Shown here in pieces: positions 23,138 through 34,405 of a stretch of DNA of 64,000 bases (positions are counted from its first letter, which is position 1; every line of letters begins with the position of its first letter). Location: positions 108,714,270 through 108,778,269 of the forward strand of contig OY998180.1 in the NCBI GenBank assembly GCA_963921935.1. Direction: 5' to 3'. Under the pieces are notes generated by a model that made no database searches, was not told where the DNA came from, and saw nothing but the letters and a program-made list of their open reading frames with translations. The translations under genes were made by a program, and so were the position numbers. Source of the stretch: Galeruca laticollis (lineage: Eukaryota > Arthropoda > Insecta > Coleoptera > Chrysomelidae).

Positions 23138-24128
23138 TTAGTTAAGCAGATGAACTTGTAAATCAGCAGCCGGCAAGGCTGAGAGAAATTGAGTATTATT
23201 AGTGGTCCATTTACGCAAGTGAATAGCGCCGCTAGATAAAAGGACAATAAGCTCATTTTGAACAACACAGGCTTCTTCTAAAGAGATGAAACCAGAAACA
23301 ATATCATCAACATATATATCCGTACGTAAAATTGGAGAAGCAGTAAGGTATGAGTATTTGTACATATCAGCTAAATGGAGAATAGTTCGAAAGGCTAAAA
23401 ATGGCGAAGAAGTGATACCATAAGTGACTGTTTTGAAACGAAAATCTTGAGTATTGTCAGAGGGATTAAAAAGCCACAAAATGCGTTGATAGTCATGATG
23501 AAACTTCTTTATCAGGACCTGGCGAATCATCTGCTTTATATCCCTGGTAAAACATACATTATACATACGAAATCTGAGAAGAATTGATTGGATATCTTGT
23601 TGATGCTTGGGGCCTGAAAATAGGGTATCGTTCAAAGAAAGACCATTGGAACCTTTCGCGGAAGTATCAAATACGACCCTAAATTTATTAGACATATCTG
23701 TTTTAGCAATACAATGATGAGGAATATAATAGCTAGAAGAGATAAGAAGCGTGAATGGGTTCCATTTGATCGGAAATTAAATAATCTTCCATAAAATCGT
23801 TATATTCAGTATATAATTGAGGATTTTTTACCAGACGACGTTCTGAAGATTAAAATATTCTTAGAGCTATGTCCCGAGAGTCAGAGAAATCATATGGAGT
23901 ATTACTAAAAGGGAGAGATACTACAAAACGTCCAGTAGAATCCTGACGTATGGAGTCTAAAAACAATCTTTTGGCTAAGAGATTATCAGATGATAAATGA
24001 GAGCGAGAGGGTGTGGAATCAATTTCCCAAAATCTTTTAACTTCATTTTTAGAGATAACTCGGCGGACGTAAAAAACGAATGAGCTATCTGATTTGAGGT
24101 ATGATTTACTTTTCTCAAGATTATTCAA
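23138..24128 (-). pseudogene. BEL-1 reverse transcriptase
   Basis: 24128-23850 holds the region before the RT, with FWEIDS and TGRFVVSLPF. 23695-23138 is the RT core: KFRVVFDTSAKGSNGLSLND, FTRDIKQMIRQV (first catalytic Asp region), RILWLF, TYGITSSPFLAFRTI and IYVDDIVSG with the YVDD active site. The two frames are offset and a stop near 23850 separates them. Confidence 0.8.
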
Positions 24129-24424
24129 TCAAAAATCGTATCTTAAGCAAATGGGTTTATCGATTGAAGACTTATTAAAACCACCTTTGAAAATATTAGC
24201 AAACACGTCAAAACCTGCAAGTCGTAAGTTTGCGAGTACCTGAAAATGCTGCTTAGGTATAGAGACACTGGGCATACCCTAGCAAATTGGTGGCAAAATA
24301 ACAAAGTCTAAAGTGAGTAGAGGATCCAGAGCATCTCGTGGTTTAATAGTACAAGTGGCTCTTCGAGAAGCCTGAGAAGAGATCTGACCAACACCCTTCA
24401 TCTCCAAAGAGAGTGGAAAGTTCT

Positions 24425-25018
24425 TCAAGACAAGTTTATTATAACCTTTAGCAGAAATTGGCTATCTTTAATGTTTATCATAGCCGTAAACAATAATACT
24501 GTACTGTTTACAAGAGAGAGTAGGTTGACTGAAGTTTCAGCATTAGAACGAGCAGCCAAATGGGAAGTACTAGTTGAAGCAACTGTAGTAATGGGAGCAT
24601 TATTTGGGAGAACTTGTGAGGTAGGAATTGCATCAAAGTGAAAAAGACTGTGGTGCCTGTGTGGATATTTTCTACAAAGCAGTTGAGAAGGACAGTTAAA
24701 ATTATTATATTTGTAACAAAGACAATTTGTACACCAATTCTTGGATTTTACAAAGTAACATCTTTCGTTAGGAGATTTGACTAAGAAATGTTTACAATTG
24801 TATATTAAATGTTGCTGATGGCATAATAGACAATTTATTTTAGGGTGAGACTGGGTGGTAAATGCGGTACTAATTCGCTGTTTTTGAGGAATGTGTTTTG
24901 GAGTACTTTTGATTTTAGGTGAAGAAAACCTTTTAGGAGAAGCAACTATAGCTTCATTCCCATTATTTGCAAGTGCGCTTGCATTTACATCAACTTCAGA
25001 AATACGAACACTGTCCAC
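24425..25018 (-). pseudogene. BEL-1 zinc-knuckle and start of protease
   Basis: The frame contains INCLLCHQQHLIYNCKHF, a C-x(2)-C-x(3)-H-x(4)-C knuckle, then a second Cys cluster (CYFVKSKNWCTNCLCYKYNN) and LLCRKYPHRHHSLFH. The end, VLLFTAMINIKD, corresponds to the strand before the retropepsin active site. The protease continues in other frames toward 24130 and is largely eroded. Confidence 0.7.
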
Positions 25019-25506
25019 AACATCTCATTGAGTCTCTAAAAACTCCATAAGCGTAGTATAATATTCATCATAAGGTATATTATTCTTATATTGCAGCTCA
25101 AAGTGAATCTTAGTATTACTATTTAATCTGTCTAACAACATACTGTAGAGTATGAAATCCCAATTCTTGACATTATAACCTAAATTTTCTAAAATTGCCA
25201 AGTTGTTCTCAAAGCTATCAGTCAACTTACGTAAACCCTTATGATCATCTGAACTGTCCATTGCAAAAGTAACTTTTAAAGCATGGCAATTGGAGCGAAC
25301 ACTTAACAACTTTTTATCAAAGTGCTTTCTGAGCCTATTGTGTGCCACAACATTAGTATTACCTCGTAAAGATACACTAGAAATGAGATCATAAGCAACT
25401 GAAGAAATGGATATCCATAAATAATTAAACTTATCTATTAGTGTTTTTAAATGAAACTCAAGGTCTCTAGTTAATTCCACAATATAATACAAGTTATTGA
25501 AAATTC

Positions 25507-25559
25507 TAAAAAATTGACAATTGTTTCGATAAATCAATATCATCGTCAGAATGACAGAA
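25507..25559 (-). ncRNA. Inverted copy of the candidate hammerhead in PLE-1 left arm
   Basis: The reverse complement of the right-arm motif lies at about 25516-25550, so it would fold only in a minus-strand transcript. Confidence 0.4.
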
Positions 25560-25982
25560 GTTACATTTCATTTTATGCCTACCCGATGTTTAGTAGTTAT
25601 ATTTGGCTAGACCAAGAAGTAACCTAACTTGTGATTGGCTTAATATATGTTTATAGAAAAAAGAAGAAGATGTGATATTACAAATATTGAAGCTTAGATA
25701 TTATTAGCCCTATGGTGATATCCTGGATATCATTTTTCCAATTAAGATCAGTATAACTGTGCAATGATATAGGAAACCAGGAAAACTATATCTGCTGATC
25801 TTTACAATTATCACTTAAGAAGACAGTTTATTAGTGGAGAATTCCCTAGATTTAACTGTTCATTGACAACTTCATATTGTGGGTTTCTTAAATGTCTTCT
25901 AATTTCCAGTTCTTCAAGGAAATCCAGTTCTTGTTTCTTTTCACAAATATGTAGTACTTCTAGTTTTGTGTTAGGTGTCAAT

Positions 25983-26442
25983 TTTATTTTGGTATAGATA
26001 TGTAGATGACATATTAGCTTGTTTTATGGGTAGTGAACGACAATTAGATGTATTTTTCAACCACATCAATAATTTACACCCGAAAATTAAATTTACATTA
26101 GAAATTGAAGAAAATAGCTCAATCAATTTTCTTGATTTAAAAATTCAAAGAGTTAATAATGTACTTGATTATTCAATTTACCGAAAACCAACACAAACTG
26201 ATGTAACAATTCCATTCAATTCTAACCACCCTGTGTCACACAGACTAGCATATAATTCAATGATACATAGAGCTTTTTCAGTTCCTATGAACAAATGTAA
26301 TTTTGATAGAGAGATTAATACAATTAGACAAATAGCAACATCTAACGGTTATCCATTAGATATGATAAATAAGCTAATTAGTAAAAAAGAGGAAAAAGTG
26401 GCATTACAACTAATATATCCTGAACAAGCTGATGAAATTTAA
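25983..26442 (+). pseudogene. PLE-1 reverse transcriptase, C-terminal part
   Basis: It begins abruptly at FWYRYVDDILACF (YVDD active site), followed by LHPKIKFTLEIEENSSINFL and YRKPTQTDVTIPF, all standard for Penelope RTs. The fingers and palm start are missing because the copy is 5'-truncated where the inverted arm begins. A single in-frame TAA at 26440-26442 separates it from the endonuclease part, which is in the same frame. Confidence 0.85.
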
Positions 26443-26928
26443 ACTTATAAAACCATCACATATGCAGGAAATATTTCTAATAATATTTCAAAGATAATAT
26501 CTTCAGCAACGAATACAACAATTTCTTTTAAAACAGAAAGTGACGTTAGTACAAAATTGTTAAATGTAAAAACAAAAATACCACTATTAAAGAAGTCAGG
26601 TATATATAAACTCAAATGTCCAGAATGTAATGCTGTCTATTTGGGTCAGACCCTTAGGAATTTTGAAATACGATACAGTGAGCACTTACGAGCATACAGA
26701 TTAAAACAACCAGATAAACCCCACTACGCAAAACGTCTACTTGACACCAATCATTCATTGACACCTAACACAAAACTAGAAGTACTACATATTTGTGAAA
26801 AGAAACAAGAACTGGATTTCCTTGAAGAACTGGAAATTAGAAGACATTTAAGAAACCCACAATATGAAGTTGTCAATGAACAGTTAAATCTAGGGAATTC
26901 TCCACTAATAAACTGTCTTCTTAAGTGA
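26443..26928 (+). pseudogene. PLE-1 GIY-YIG endonuclease domain
   Basis: KKSGIYKLKCPECNAVYLGQ carries the GIY and YLG (YIG variant) motifs with a C-x-x-C pair, followed by FEIRYSEHLRAYR and HYAKRLLDTNHS. EELEIRRHLRNPQYE and LNLGNSPLI close the domain. This endonuclease nicks target DNA during Penelope retrotransposition. It is in frame with the RT but behind one stop codon, so only a nonsense change separates this copy from a continuous RT-EN frame. Confidence 0.85.
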
Positions 26929-27179
26929 TAATTGTAAAGATCAGCAGATATAGTTTTCCTGGTTTCCTATATCATTGCACAGTCATACTGATCTTAATTG
27001 GAAAAATGATATCCAGGATATCACCATAGGGCTAATAATATCTAAGCTTCAATATTTGTAATATCACATCTTCTTCTTTTTTCTATAAACATATATTAAG
27101 CCAATCACAAGTTAGGTTACTTCTTGGTCTAGCCAAATATAACTGCTAAACATCAGGTAGGCATAAAATGAAATGTAAC

Positions 27180-27232
27180 TTCTGTCATTCTGACGATGAT
27201 ATTGATTTATCGAAACAATTGTCAATTTTTTA
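27180..27232 (+). ncRNA. Candidate hammerhead ribozyme in PLE-1 right arm
   Basis: CTGACGA (27190-27196), a 4-bp GATA/TATC stem, GAAAC (27212-27216), a 4-nt loop AATT and GTC (27217-27223) follow the hammerhead order with the very short stem III known from Penelope-like elements. Stem I is weak (ATT/AAT adjacent to the core) and one unpaired base sits between CTGACGA and stem II. The predicted cut is after C27223. Confidence 0.45.
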
Positions 27233-27756
27233 GAATTTTCAATAACTTGTATTATATTGTGGAATTAACTAGAGACCTTGAGTTTCATTTAAAAACACTA
27301 ATATGAGCATATTCCACGAAGTAAGGGTCGAGACAGTCAAACTTATCTATATTGGTTAAAGAGTCATTATTATGTACCATTGAATCAAACATATTAATAA
27401 ACGTTTGCCAATGTTGATAATCACCGTCAAAAACAGAAACAATGAGTTTGGGCAATCTAATATTACGAGTAGTTCTAAAAGTAGTGACATTTTGAGTAGA
27501 GTTTTGATCAATATTATAATTGGTAATATCATCTTCGAATATTTGTGTATAAGCTGCTTGAATATGATAATAATTATTATCAAAATCCGTACGAGTGATA
27601 TTATGTGGCTTCGTGTATAGATACAATAGAAATTATGCCATTATGAGCTTTAAGAAAATTATCACGAATATTTTCGATATGTTTATACCTATACATTTAA
27701 AATTATTTTGCAAGCCTTTATTCGTGAGAGCATCATTGGCAATTGTTAAGAGATAT

Positions 27757-28880
27757 TTTAAGTTAAGCATTTCACAAAAATTCAGAGTCGTCGTAGACTA
27801 TCGCAAGCTTAACGAAATTACTATTGGAGATAGATATCTATTACCAAACATAACCGATCTATTGGATAAATTAGGACGTTGCCAATACTTAACTACCTTG
27901 GATCTTGCCTCCGCATTTCACCAAATTGAGATGGCTGAAGAGGATATACCCAAAACAGCTTTCACTACTGAAAATGGCCACTGGGAATTTTTGAGAATGC
28001 CATTCGGACTAAAGGGAGCTTCAGCAACTTTTCAAAGAGTGCTGGACAACATTTTAAGAGGTATTTAAAACGAAAAATGTTTAGTTTAACTTGACGATAT
28101 CATTATATTTACTGCAAGCTTGCAGGAACACATAAATAATTTAAAAGAAGTATTTAAAAGGTTACGCGAATCGAATTTTAAAACACAAATCGACAAATCC
28201 AAATTTTTAAGAAAAGAAGTAGCTTTATTTGGGACATATCGTTACCCCTGAAGGTGTAAAACCAAATCCCGATAAAATAAGTGCTATTCAAAAAAAGGGA
28301 AGAAATTAAAGCTTTTCTCGGACTTCTTGGATATTATAGAAAATTCATTCATATACAAAACTATCATGAAGGTAAACGGAATCATAGAAGATTAGATGAA
28401 ACCGAAAATAATATAAAATCACGATACTATTGGCCTAATCAAATATCTTCTATTCAAACGTACATTAACGAATGCGAAATATGTCAAATAACAAAATATG
28501 ATCGCAAACCCGTGAAACTATATTTTAATATTACCCCAACAGCTATTAAACCATTTCGAATAATACATTTAGACACTATTACTTTAGAAAATACGAAATT
28601 TATAACTATTATAGACTTATTTTCAAAATACGGGCAGTTGTATAAATTGAACTCAGCCCAAGGTATAGAGAGTTAATAATTTAATTATATATTTCACCCA
28701 TCATTGTATACCGGAACAAATAATATCCGATAACGGATCATAATTAAAAAATAGTTTGGTAAAAGATTTATTAGAAACTCATAAAATTCAAATAAGAAGA
28801 AACTCCAATGGAATTACAAAGAAAATCCAACTAAAAGCGATCGAGACATCGTGGAAGATTCTTTAAGTGAAGTAGTCCTT
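27757..28880 (+). pseudogene. Ty3/gypsy remnant: RT joined to integrase
   Basis: The frame 27757-28068 holds [40 protein letters not shown] and then FRMPFGL-like [19 protein letters not shown], a typical gypsy RT. The YLDD-box area follows with stops (28070-28130, LDDIIIF). FLGLLGYYRKFIH runs directly into HEGKRNHRRLDETENNIKSR, the H-H-C-C integrase head (28355-28500), so RNase H has been deleted. RIIHLDTITLENTKF and DLFSKYGQ mark the integrase core, and ISDNG near 28730 the second Asp. It then decays. Confidence 0.8.
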
Positions 28881-28889
28881 CATTTGTAA

Positions 28890-29365
28890 TTATAAACTAG
28901 ATATCAAACATGCTAGTATTATTTGGTGTAGGAAAATATTCAACAGTTAAAGATGTATTGTATAACATGAAATGAAGTTTTAACAGTTTGTTTTCTGTAA
29001 AAACAAGTATTCGAGATTTTCGGCGTGCCCTCTATTTTTTGGTGTAAGAGAGAAAGCTTAATTGATTTTGGCTCCTAGCACTTCCAGTCGAGTAACTAAT
29101 TGAAATATAACTTTTCGCTCGAAAAGTTTATTTCCATATTAATTAACGATCGGTTGCCGAATGTGTATTCAAAAACAACAGCAGACTGAAAAAATTCATC
29201 CAATTCCCCTAACGATTTTCAATAAAATATTTTTGATAAATATTCCAGATGTCAATAGAAATGGACAAGATAGATAATGTGCACAAGCAAGTGATGATAC
29301 TTTTGCAGTATATTACACTGAATTTGTTGGCCAAGTTATCGGCTATGGATACTCTATAGTGGCTG
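28890..29365. other. No recognised feature
   Basis: AT-rich spacer between the gypsy and copia remnants. It may hold eroded LTR sequence, but no repeat partner is visible. Confidence 0.35.
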
Positions 29366-29369
29366 TACT

Positions 29370-31270
29370 ATACAATTATGTGGTGATGAACAATTATTTA
29401 AATTTTTCAATGGTGGAACTAGTGGAAGAATTAATTTGGCCAGTCAAGCTAGTAGTGAAATAAAAAGAAAAGGAACTGTCAAATTGTTAGTTAGTAGTGG
29501 CAAACAACAAAGGTCAGTAGGTTTTTCAAATACATAATTTGTACCTGATCTAAGATCAATTTTTGTCTCACTTCAAAAAACCACCAACATCAATCAGGAA
29601 GAGTTGTTCCGGAAAGATTCGGCATTGGTTATGTACATGGATGGAAATATAAGATTGGTTTCTGAAAGGCGTGGTGATCTCTACTATGTACAAGAAGCCA
29701 ATAAGGAAACTGATATTGTTGAAGACAAAACTAATTCGGAAGTTTTAATGTGGCATTGTCGGATGGGTCATTTGAATGCTAATAATCTTGTTCAGGTTAT
29801 TAATCGAACAACAACAAATAAAATAATTTCAGATCAGTTGAAATGTTCACAAAATGTGAAATATGCCTACAAGGTAAGATAACAAGACTACTGTTTTCAG
29901 CAAGTGAACAACAGAGTGAAGAAATACTTGAATATTTTTTCTAAAACTAAAAATGTGAAACTTTAGAAGCATTCAAAATGTGTGTAACTCAAGTAGAACG
30001 TGTAGCAGGAAATAAAATTAAATATCTTCAAAGCAATAATGGTAAGGAGTACTGTAATATTGAGATGGATACTTTCCTGCGTAATCAAGATTCAGGGTAT
30101 TCAGCGTAGATTAAGTGTTGTAACAACACCTCAGCAAAAGGGTATTGCTGAGTGTTTTAATCGGACTTTAGTTGACGTGACGCGTTGTCGGCTACTTCAA
30201 TCTAATTTATCACAAATGTTTTAGACAGATGCTATAGCTACAGCATGTAACATAAGAAACAGATGTCCTTCAAGAAGTATCAACGGTAATACACTTTATC
30301 AAAGATGGTTCACCACAGATAAAATGTCTTTGAATTATTTGCGAGCATTTGGATCTACTGTGTATGTTCTAGACGAAGATCTTGCGAAAGGTAAATTATT
30401 TGATAGATCAATCAAGGGGATATTTGTATGTTATCCACATGAAACAAAAATATATAGAATAGAAGATAAATATATCACTGCTCATGATGTAAAATTTATT
30501 GCACTACAAATTTAGAGAATCGAGGAGTTGAGTTGCTAACTGCTGATAATGATTTGGGAAACAAAAATGAATCAGGGGTTTGAATTGATAGCTGGGTCTG
30601 AAAATGTGACAGGAAATCCAGTTCAACCATCTGAAGAGGATCAAGAAGGTGAAAATAATGAAGTAGAAGAAAGACCATTGGTTACTTACTCAGTAGCACC
30701 TGCTATAAATGAAACTCCAAAAGTAGTATCAAGAGAACAAGATAAAGCAAGATGACCAGGAAGACCAAGATTAATTAAAAGTGGTTTGAGAGGTCGCCCT
30801 AGAATTAATTTCAATAGCGAATAACAATGAAGCTAATTATGATGAAGAAAAAAGTTGCCTTAAAGTATCCGGAAAGTAATTATTGGAAACGAGCTGTTCA
30901 GTCTGAAGTTGAGTTTATTAAAAAATGATCCCTGGGATATTGTAAAACGGCCTCATGGTCAAAATGTTATTGGACATCGTTCAATATTAACAAATAAATA
31001 TAAATCAATTGAAAAAAGAAAAGTTCGTATTGTTGCAATAGGTTACAGTCAAGAATATGGCGTGATAATAATGAAACTTTTACTGCAGTCGCAATAATCG
31101 AATCTCAAAGACATCTACTTGCTTTATCAATAGAATTAGATTTGAAAATTAGATAATTTGATGTAGTAGCTGCAAATTTAAATGGAATATTTAATGAGAT
31201 AGCAGAAATTCCAGAGATGTTTTGTGAGACATTAAAGACAATTATCGATGATAATCATGTTCCAGATTAA
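29370..31270 (+). pseudogene. Ty1/copia remnant: protease to start of RT
   Basis: Frames in copia order: protease end (CGDEQLFKFF near 29375), GAG-pre-integrase (29604-29882, MWHCRMGHLNANNLVQV), integrase (30000-30230, LQSNNGKEYCNIEMDTFL and TPQQKGIAECFNRTL with the Glu), the post-integrase FGSTVYVLDEDLAKGK block (30324-30480), and RT start (30880-31240, YWKRAVQSEVEFIK, VRIVAIGYSQEYG, FDVVAANLNG). The second integrase Asp is replaced by Asn (S-N-N-G instead of S-D-N-G). It is truncated before the YVDD box and crowded with frameshifts. Confidence 0.75.
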
Positions 31271-31329
31271 CGCTGAAATTATGGTGACATATATAGAAAA
31301 AGGATGTGGTTTAGGAAGATAGCGGTTTC

Positions 31330-33480
31330 AGCGGCGTTTAAATCAGAAGCTTCTATATAAGAAGAGCGAGGTAAATTTTTTATGAAGCGAAGGACGTACA
31401 CAACTATGCGGGTAAGTTTAGACCAAGATAAAGCTCTTAATGCAAGCTCATGAAGAGGCGTATCTGTAGCGGAAACAAGAACCAGTGTAGTAGAATTTTT
31501 TATTTCGGAAATATCTTCAGAATATGAATTTGAAAAAGGACTAATTGGTCACGTAGAGATCGGGCCAGAGATCCAGGAAGGACCCTGCCACCATAGCGAG
31601 TGATTCATTATCTGTGACGGTAATAAACCTCGTGATAGACAATCACTCTAGTTTTCTTCACCAGATATATGGTAAAGGCGATCAGGTGCTACTAAATCAT
31701 GTATTTTGGATACTCTATTTGCAACAAATGTCTGCCAGCGGTGCGGTGATGAATGAATCCACGAGAGTGCCACAGTGGAATCAGAAAAAGCGAATGTTTT
31801 GTTGATGGGATAACGAGCATGATAAGTATCATATACATGTTTAATTAGTTTTGAAAGTAATAAGGCGGCACATAATTCTAATCGAGCGAGTTTTACTGTT
31901 TTCAGATGTGCGACTTTAGATTTAGAACAAATAAGATGTATTGATGTGTCACCATTTGGATAAGTGACATGCAAATAAACAACACAACCATAAGCTGTCA
32001 TGCTTGCGTCTCCAAAGCTCACAAGATTAAGTGAACATCCATCACTGACTCCTACTTGACATGAAATTTTCAGTTGCGATATCAAACTCAACTCAGCCTT
32101 AAATTTAAGAAAGTTGGTTGCAATTGAACTAGGAAGTTTATCGTCCTATCCTATCTCAGCAAGCCATATTTCTTGCAGAAGTTTTTTCGCGTACAGAATA
32201 ACTGGTACAACAAATCCTAGAACATCAAACAACCGAGCTATCGTGGACAGTATTCCACGTTTGGTGCAGTAGTCACCAGAATCGTTAGTAACAACGGAAA
32301 ATATATCAGGAACAGGTAGCCACTTCAAACTGAGAACCTTCAAAGCGTTATCGTCTGTGAAATCTACGCAAGCGCGATGCGATTCAGGTAAGTGCGCCAG
32401 TAATTCGGATGAATTACTGGCTCACTTCACCAAGTGGAACCCACCATACTTAAATAAAGCGATTAAATCGTCTGATAAAGCGATAGATTCTGCTAGCGAG
32501 GAAACTTATGACGTCAGATCATCCATGAACAGCTCCAAAGTAGCCACTACTGCAGCACGAGGAAAACGAGTCTGTTCTCGTGAAGCTAACTCACGAACTG
32601 TGCGCACAGCTAAATAAGGACTGGAGCGTAGGCCAAAAGCCACAGAGTTGAATTAAAAGATGCTAGTAGTTTCATTATCACTAAAACGGTATAGAATTTT
32701 TTGATATATTCTATGCGATTCTGCAGTATTTATGCGAAGATACATCTGTTTAATATCGGCAGAAATTGCGACTTCAAATAAGCGGAAATTTAAAATATAG
32801 TAAATACGTCTGCTTATAAGCTAGGACCAGAGTATAGTACATCAATCAGAAAACGCCAGTATCAGTTTTAGAGCTAGCGTCTAATACAATGCGGGTGTTA
32901 GTAGTGGACTGATCTGGGCGTACTACAGCGTGATGCGGAATAAAATTGCCTGAATTTGAAACTTCTTCAGATAAAGCGATTTCAGATAAGTAACCATTAC
33001 TAATATAATCCATAATTACGTCATTATAATATTTACGTAATTGTGGAAAGGAGCGAAACTTACGCTCTGAAGAGAGAAGCCTACGGTGAGCAACTATGTA
33101 GGAGTTGCCTAAAGAAGCGGGTTAGCCCTTAAAAGGCAGCGAAACAGTAAACCTACCAGTACTATATGTAGTAACGGTAGAATTATAAATCCTCTCGCAT
33201 TGTAAGTCATCAGGACTATGTGAAGACGGCAATGAAAGCTCTTCAAGAGCCCAAAAATTATTTAAAGCGTCAAATGTAATAAGACCGGAGGATCAAAAAA
33301 TGTTGATGCGTTTTTTGGGAAACATTCCTGTGAAGAGAGTATAAGGCCACAAACCCCACGAATCTAACCACAACAGAGTCTTGTATAAAGGAATGAACTT
33401 ACCTGTAAAATCCATATGTCTATCCTCCAAAGTTCTGTGTGACGGCGGTAACAATTTTTAATTTTTTTGAGGGTGCGAAT
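31330..33480 (-). pseudogene. Second BEL/Pao remnant (BEL-2): RT, RNase H, connection
   Basis: On minus, 33480-32660 reads as broken RT (STTNTRIVLDASSK, then GRFTVSLPFKG and YISNGYLSEI before it). 32343-32146 follows with YCTKRGILSTIARLFDVLGF and WLAEIG. 32091-31648 is RNase H: SFGDASMTAYGCVVYLH, KSKVAHLKTVKLARLELCAA and FSDSTVALSWIHSS. The frame then continues with a D-C-L-S-R-G-L-L-P-S run and WWQGPSWI, typical of the segment before the integrase, ending about 31330. The integrase is absent. Stops are few, so the loss was mainly by truncation. Confidence 0.8.
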
Positions 33481-33499
33481 AAGGTTTTATGTGTGAAAA

Positions 33500-34400
33500 A
33501 TACGATGACAGTTCAACTTGATTGTTTTTAAATATCTGACAGTAGTTCTCATCCAGACCACAGTATATTTCTTAGGTATACTGTATCCAGATAGAACATA
33601 TAAATCCTAGAGATAAGTACACTCGCTTTTTCCAGAGGGCGCTGAGTGTTGCGGTTAAAAACAAAGATAAGCGGCGCACACATGGAAATCTCTATAAAAA
33701 CAATCACAAAAAAAATGATAAATAGCCCTTCTAAGAAATCGGTGCGCACCCGCCAACATTTTAACTTTTATATATATTATTAGACAGAGTCGGATTCAGG
33801 GACAACACCAGTGTGCGATTTCGTAACAATATTATTATATATAATGACATTTCGTAGGCTGACTGTGAAAAATATTCAATTTTAGATATTGTTAGATCTG
33901 CTATCTTAAAGCTATGCAGTGCCCTGTTTAATTTGAATAAAAAATTAGTTGATGTCGCTAAAATTTCAGAAATGAAATCTGCATAAGTCCAACTATTTAG
34001 ACAACCTTATGAAACCTGCATAAGTCCGCCATTGTTTCTGGTTTTAACGTATTGAATTTACGTTTCAAGCTTATTCATACAATTTTTTATGTTTTAATTG
34101 TTTGCTAAATAGAAAATTGTGATATTCATTTCTACCAGTTAAGTACAGATATTATTACCAAGTTTTTCTGGTATTTTGAAATTAATTGAGACACTAAAAA
34201 CGTAATTTAAACTGCTTAGGGAGTTGTGCCATTTTCACATAGTTTTATTTAGCCTTACGAACGGAGTTATGCGTTTATTGCAGAAACGTTTTTATTTACT
34301 TTTCCCACTTTTTTTAATATTTTTCATGGAGATGGACAGTAACTACTCCAGGGGTGCATCCATCCACAAATAAAAATTGAAATTATTTTATGTTTGGATT
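33500..34400. other. AT-rich stretch without a recognised gene
   Basis: No frame with family resemblance. A minus-strand 66-codon frame (33749-33549) has only a hydrophobic, low-information translation. Confidence 0.35.
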
Positions 34401-34405
34401 CAGAC

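Larger units (their letters stand above)
25439..27338 (+). mobile_element. Penelope-like element PLE-1 with 542-bp inverted arms
   Basis: The insert lies in BEL-1 gag between copies of AAACTTATCTAT (25427-25438 and 27339-27350). The left arm 25441-25982 is the reverse complement of 26757-27298, both 542 bp. Between them lies a truncated RT, and the right arm includes the end of the GIY-YIG endonuclease. A one-sided tail of about 40 nt closes the right end. Inverted arms of this sort are known for Penelope integration products. Confidence 0.9.
20534..27760 (-). mobile_element. BEL/Pao LTR retrotransposon (BEL-1), interrupted
   Basis: Minus-strand gag-pol in BEL/Pao order: gag, zinc knuckle and protease, RT with YVDD, RNase H, integrase, and a C-terminal domain resembling DUF5641. 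A Penelope-like element is inserted in gag (25439-27338). The 5' end abuts a gypsy remnant near 27757, and no 5' LTR is seen. The 3' LTR, if present, would lie below 20530 but cannot be confirmed without its partner. Confidence 0.85.
25025..27760 (-). pseudogene. BEL-1 Gag, split by a Penelope insertion
   Basis: The distal half (27626-27351) reads LPKLIVSVFDGDYQHWQTFI, then FDSMVHNNDSLTNIDKF, the DUF1759 core of BEL Gag proteins. The frame is resumed after the insertion at 25438 (NYLWISISSVAYDLISS) and runs to 25025. The first 130 bp upstream of 27626 still translate as Gag ([13 protein letters not shown]) in another frame. Gag would form the virus-like particle. The insertion and frameshifts make it non-functional. 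Confidence 0.8.
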
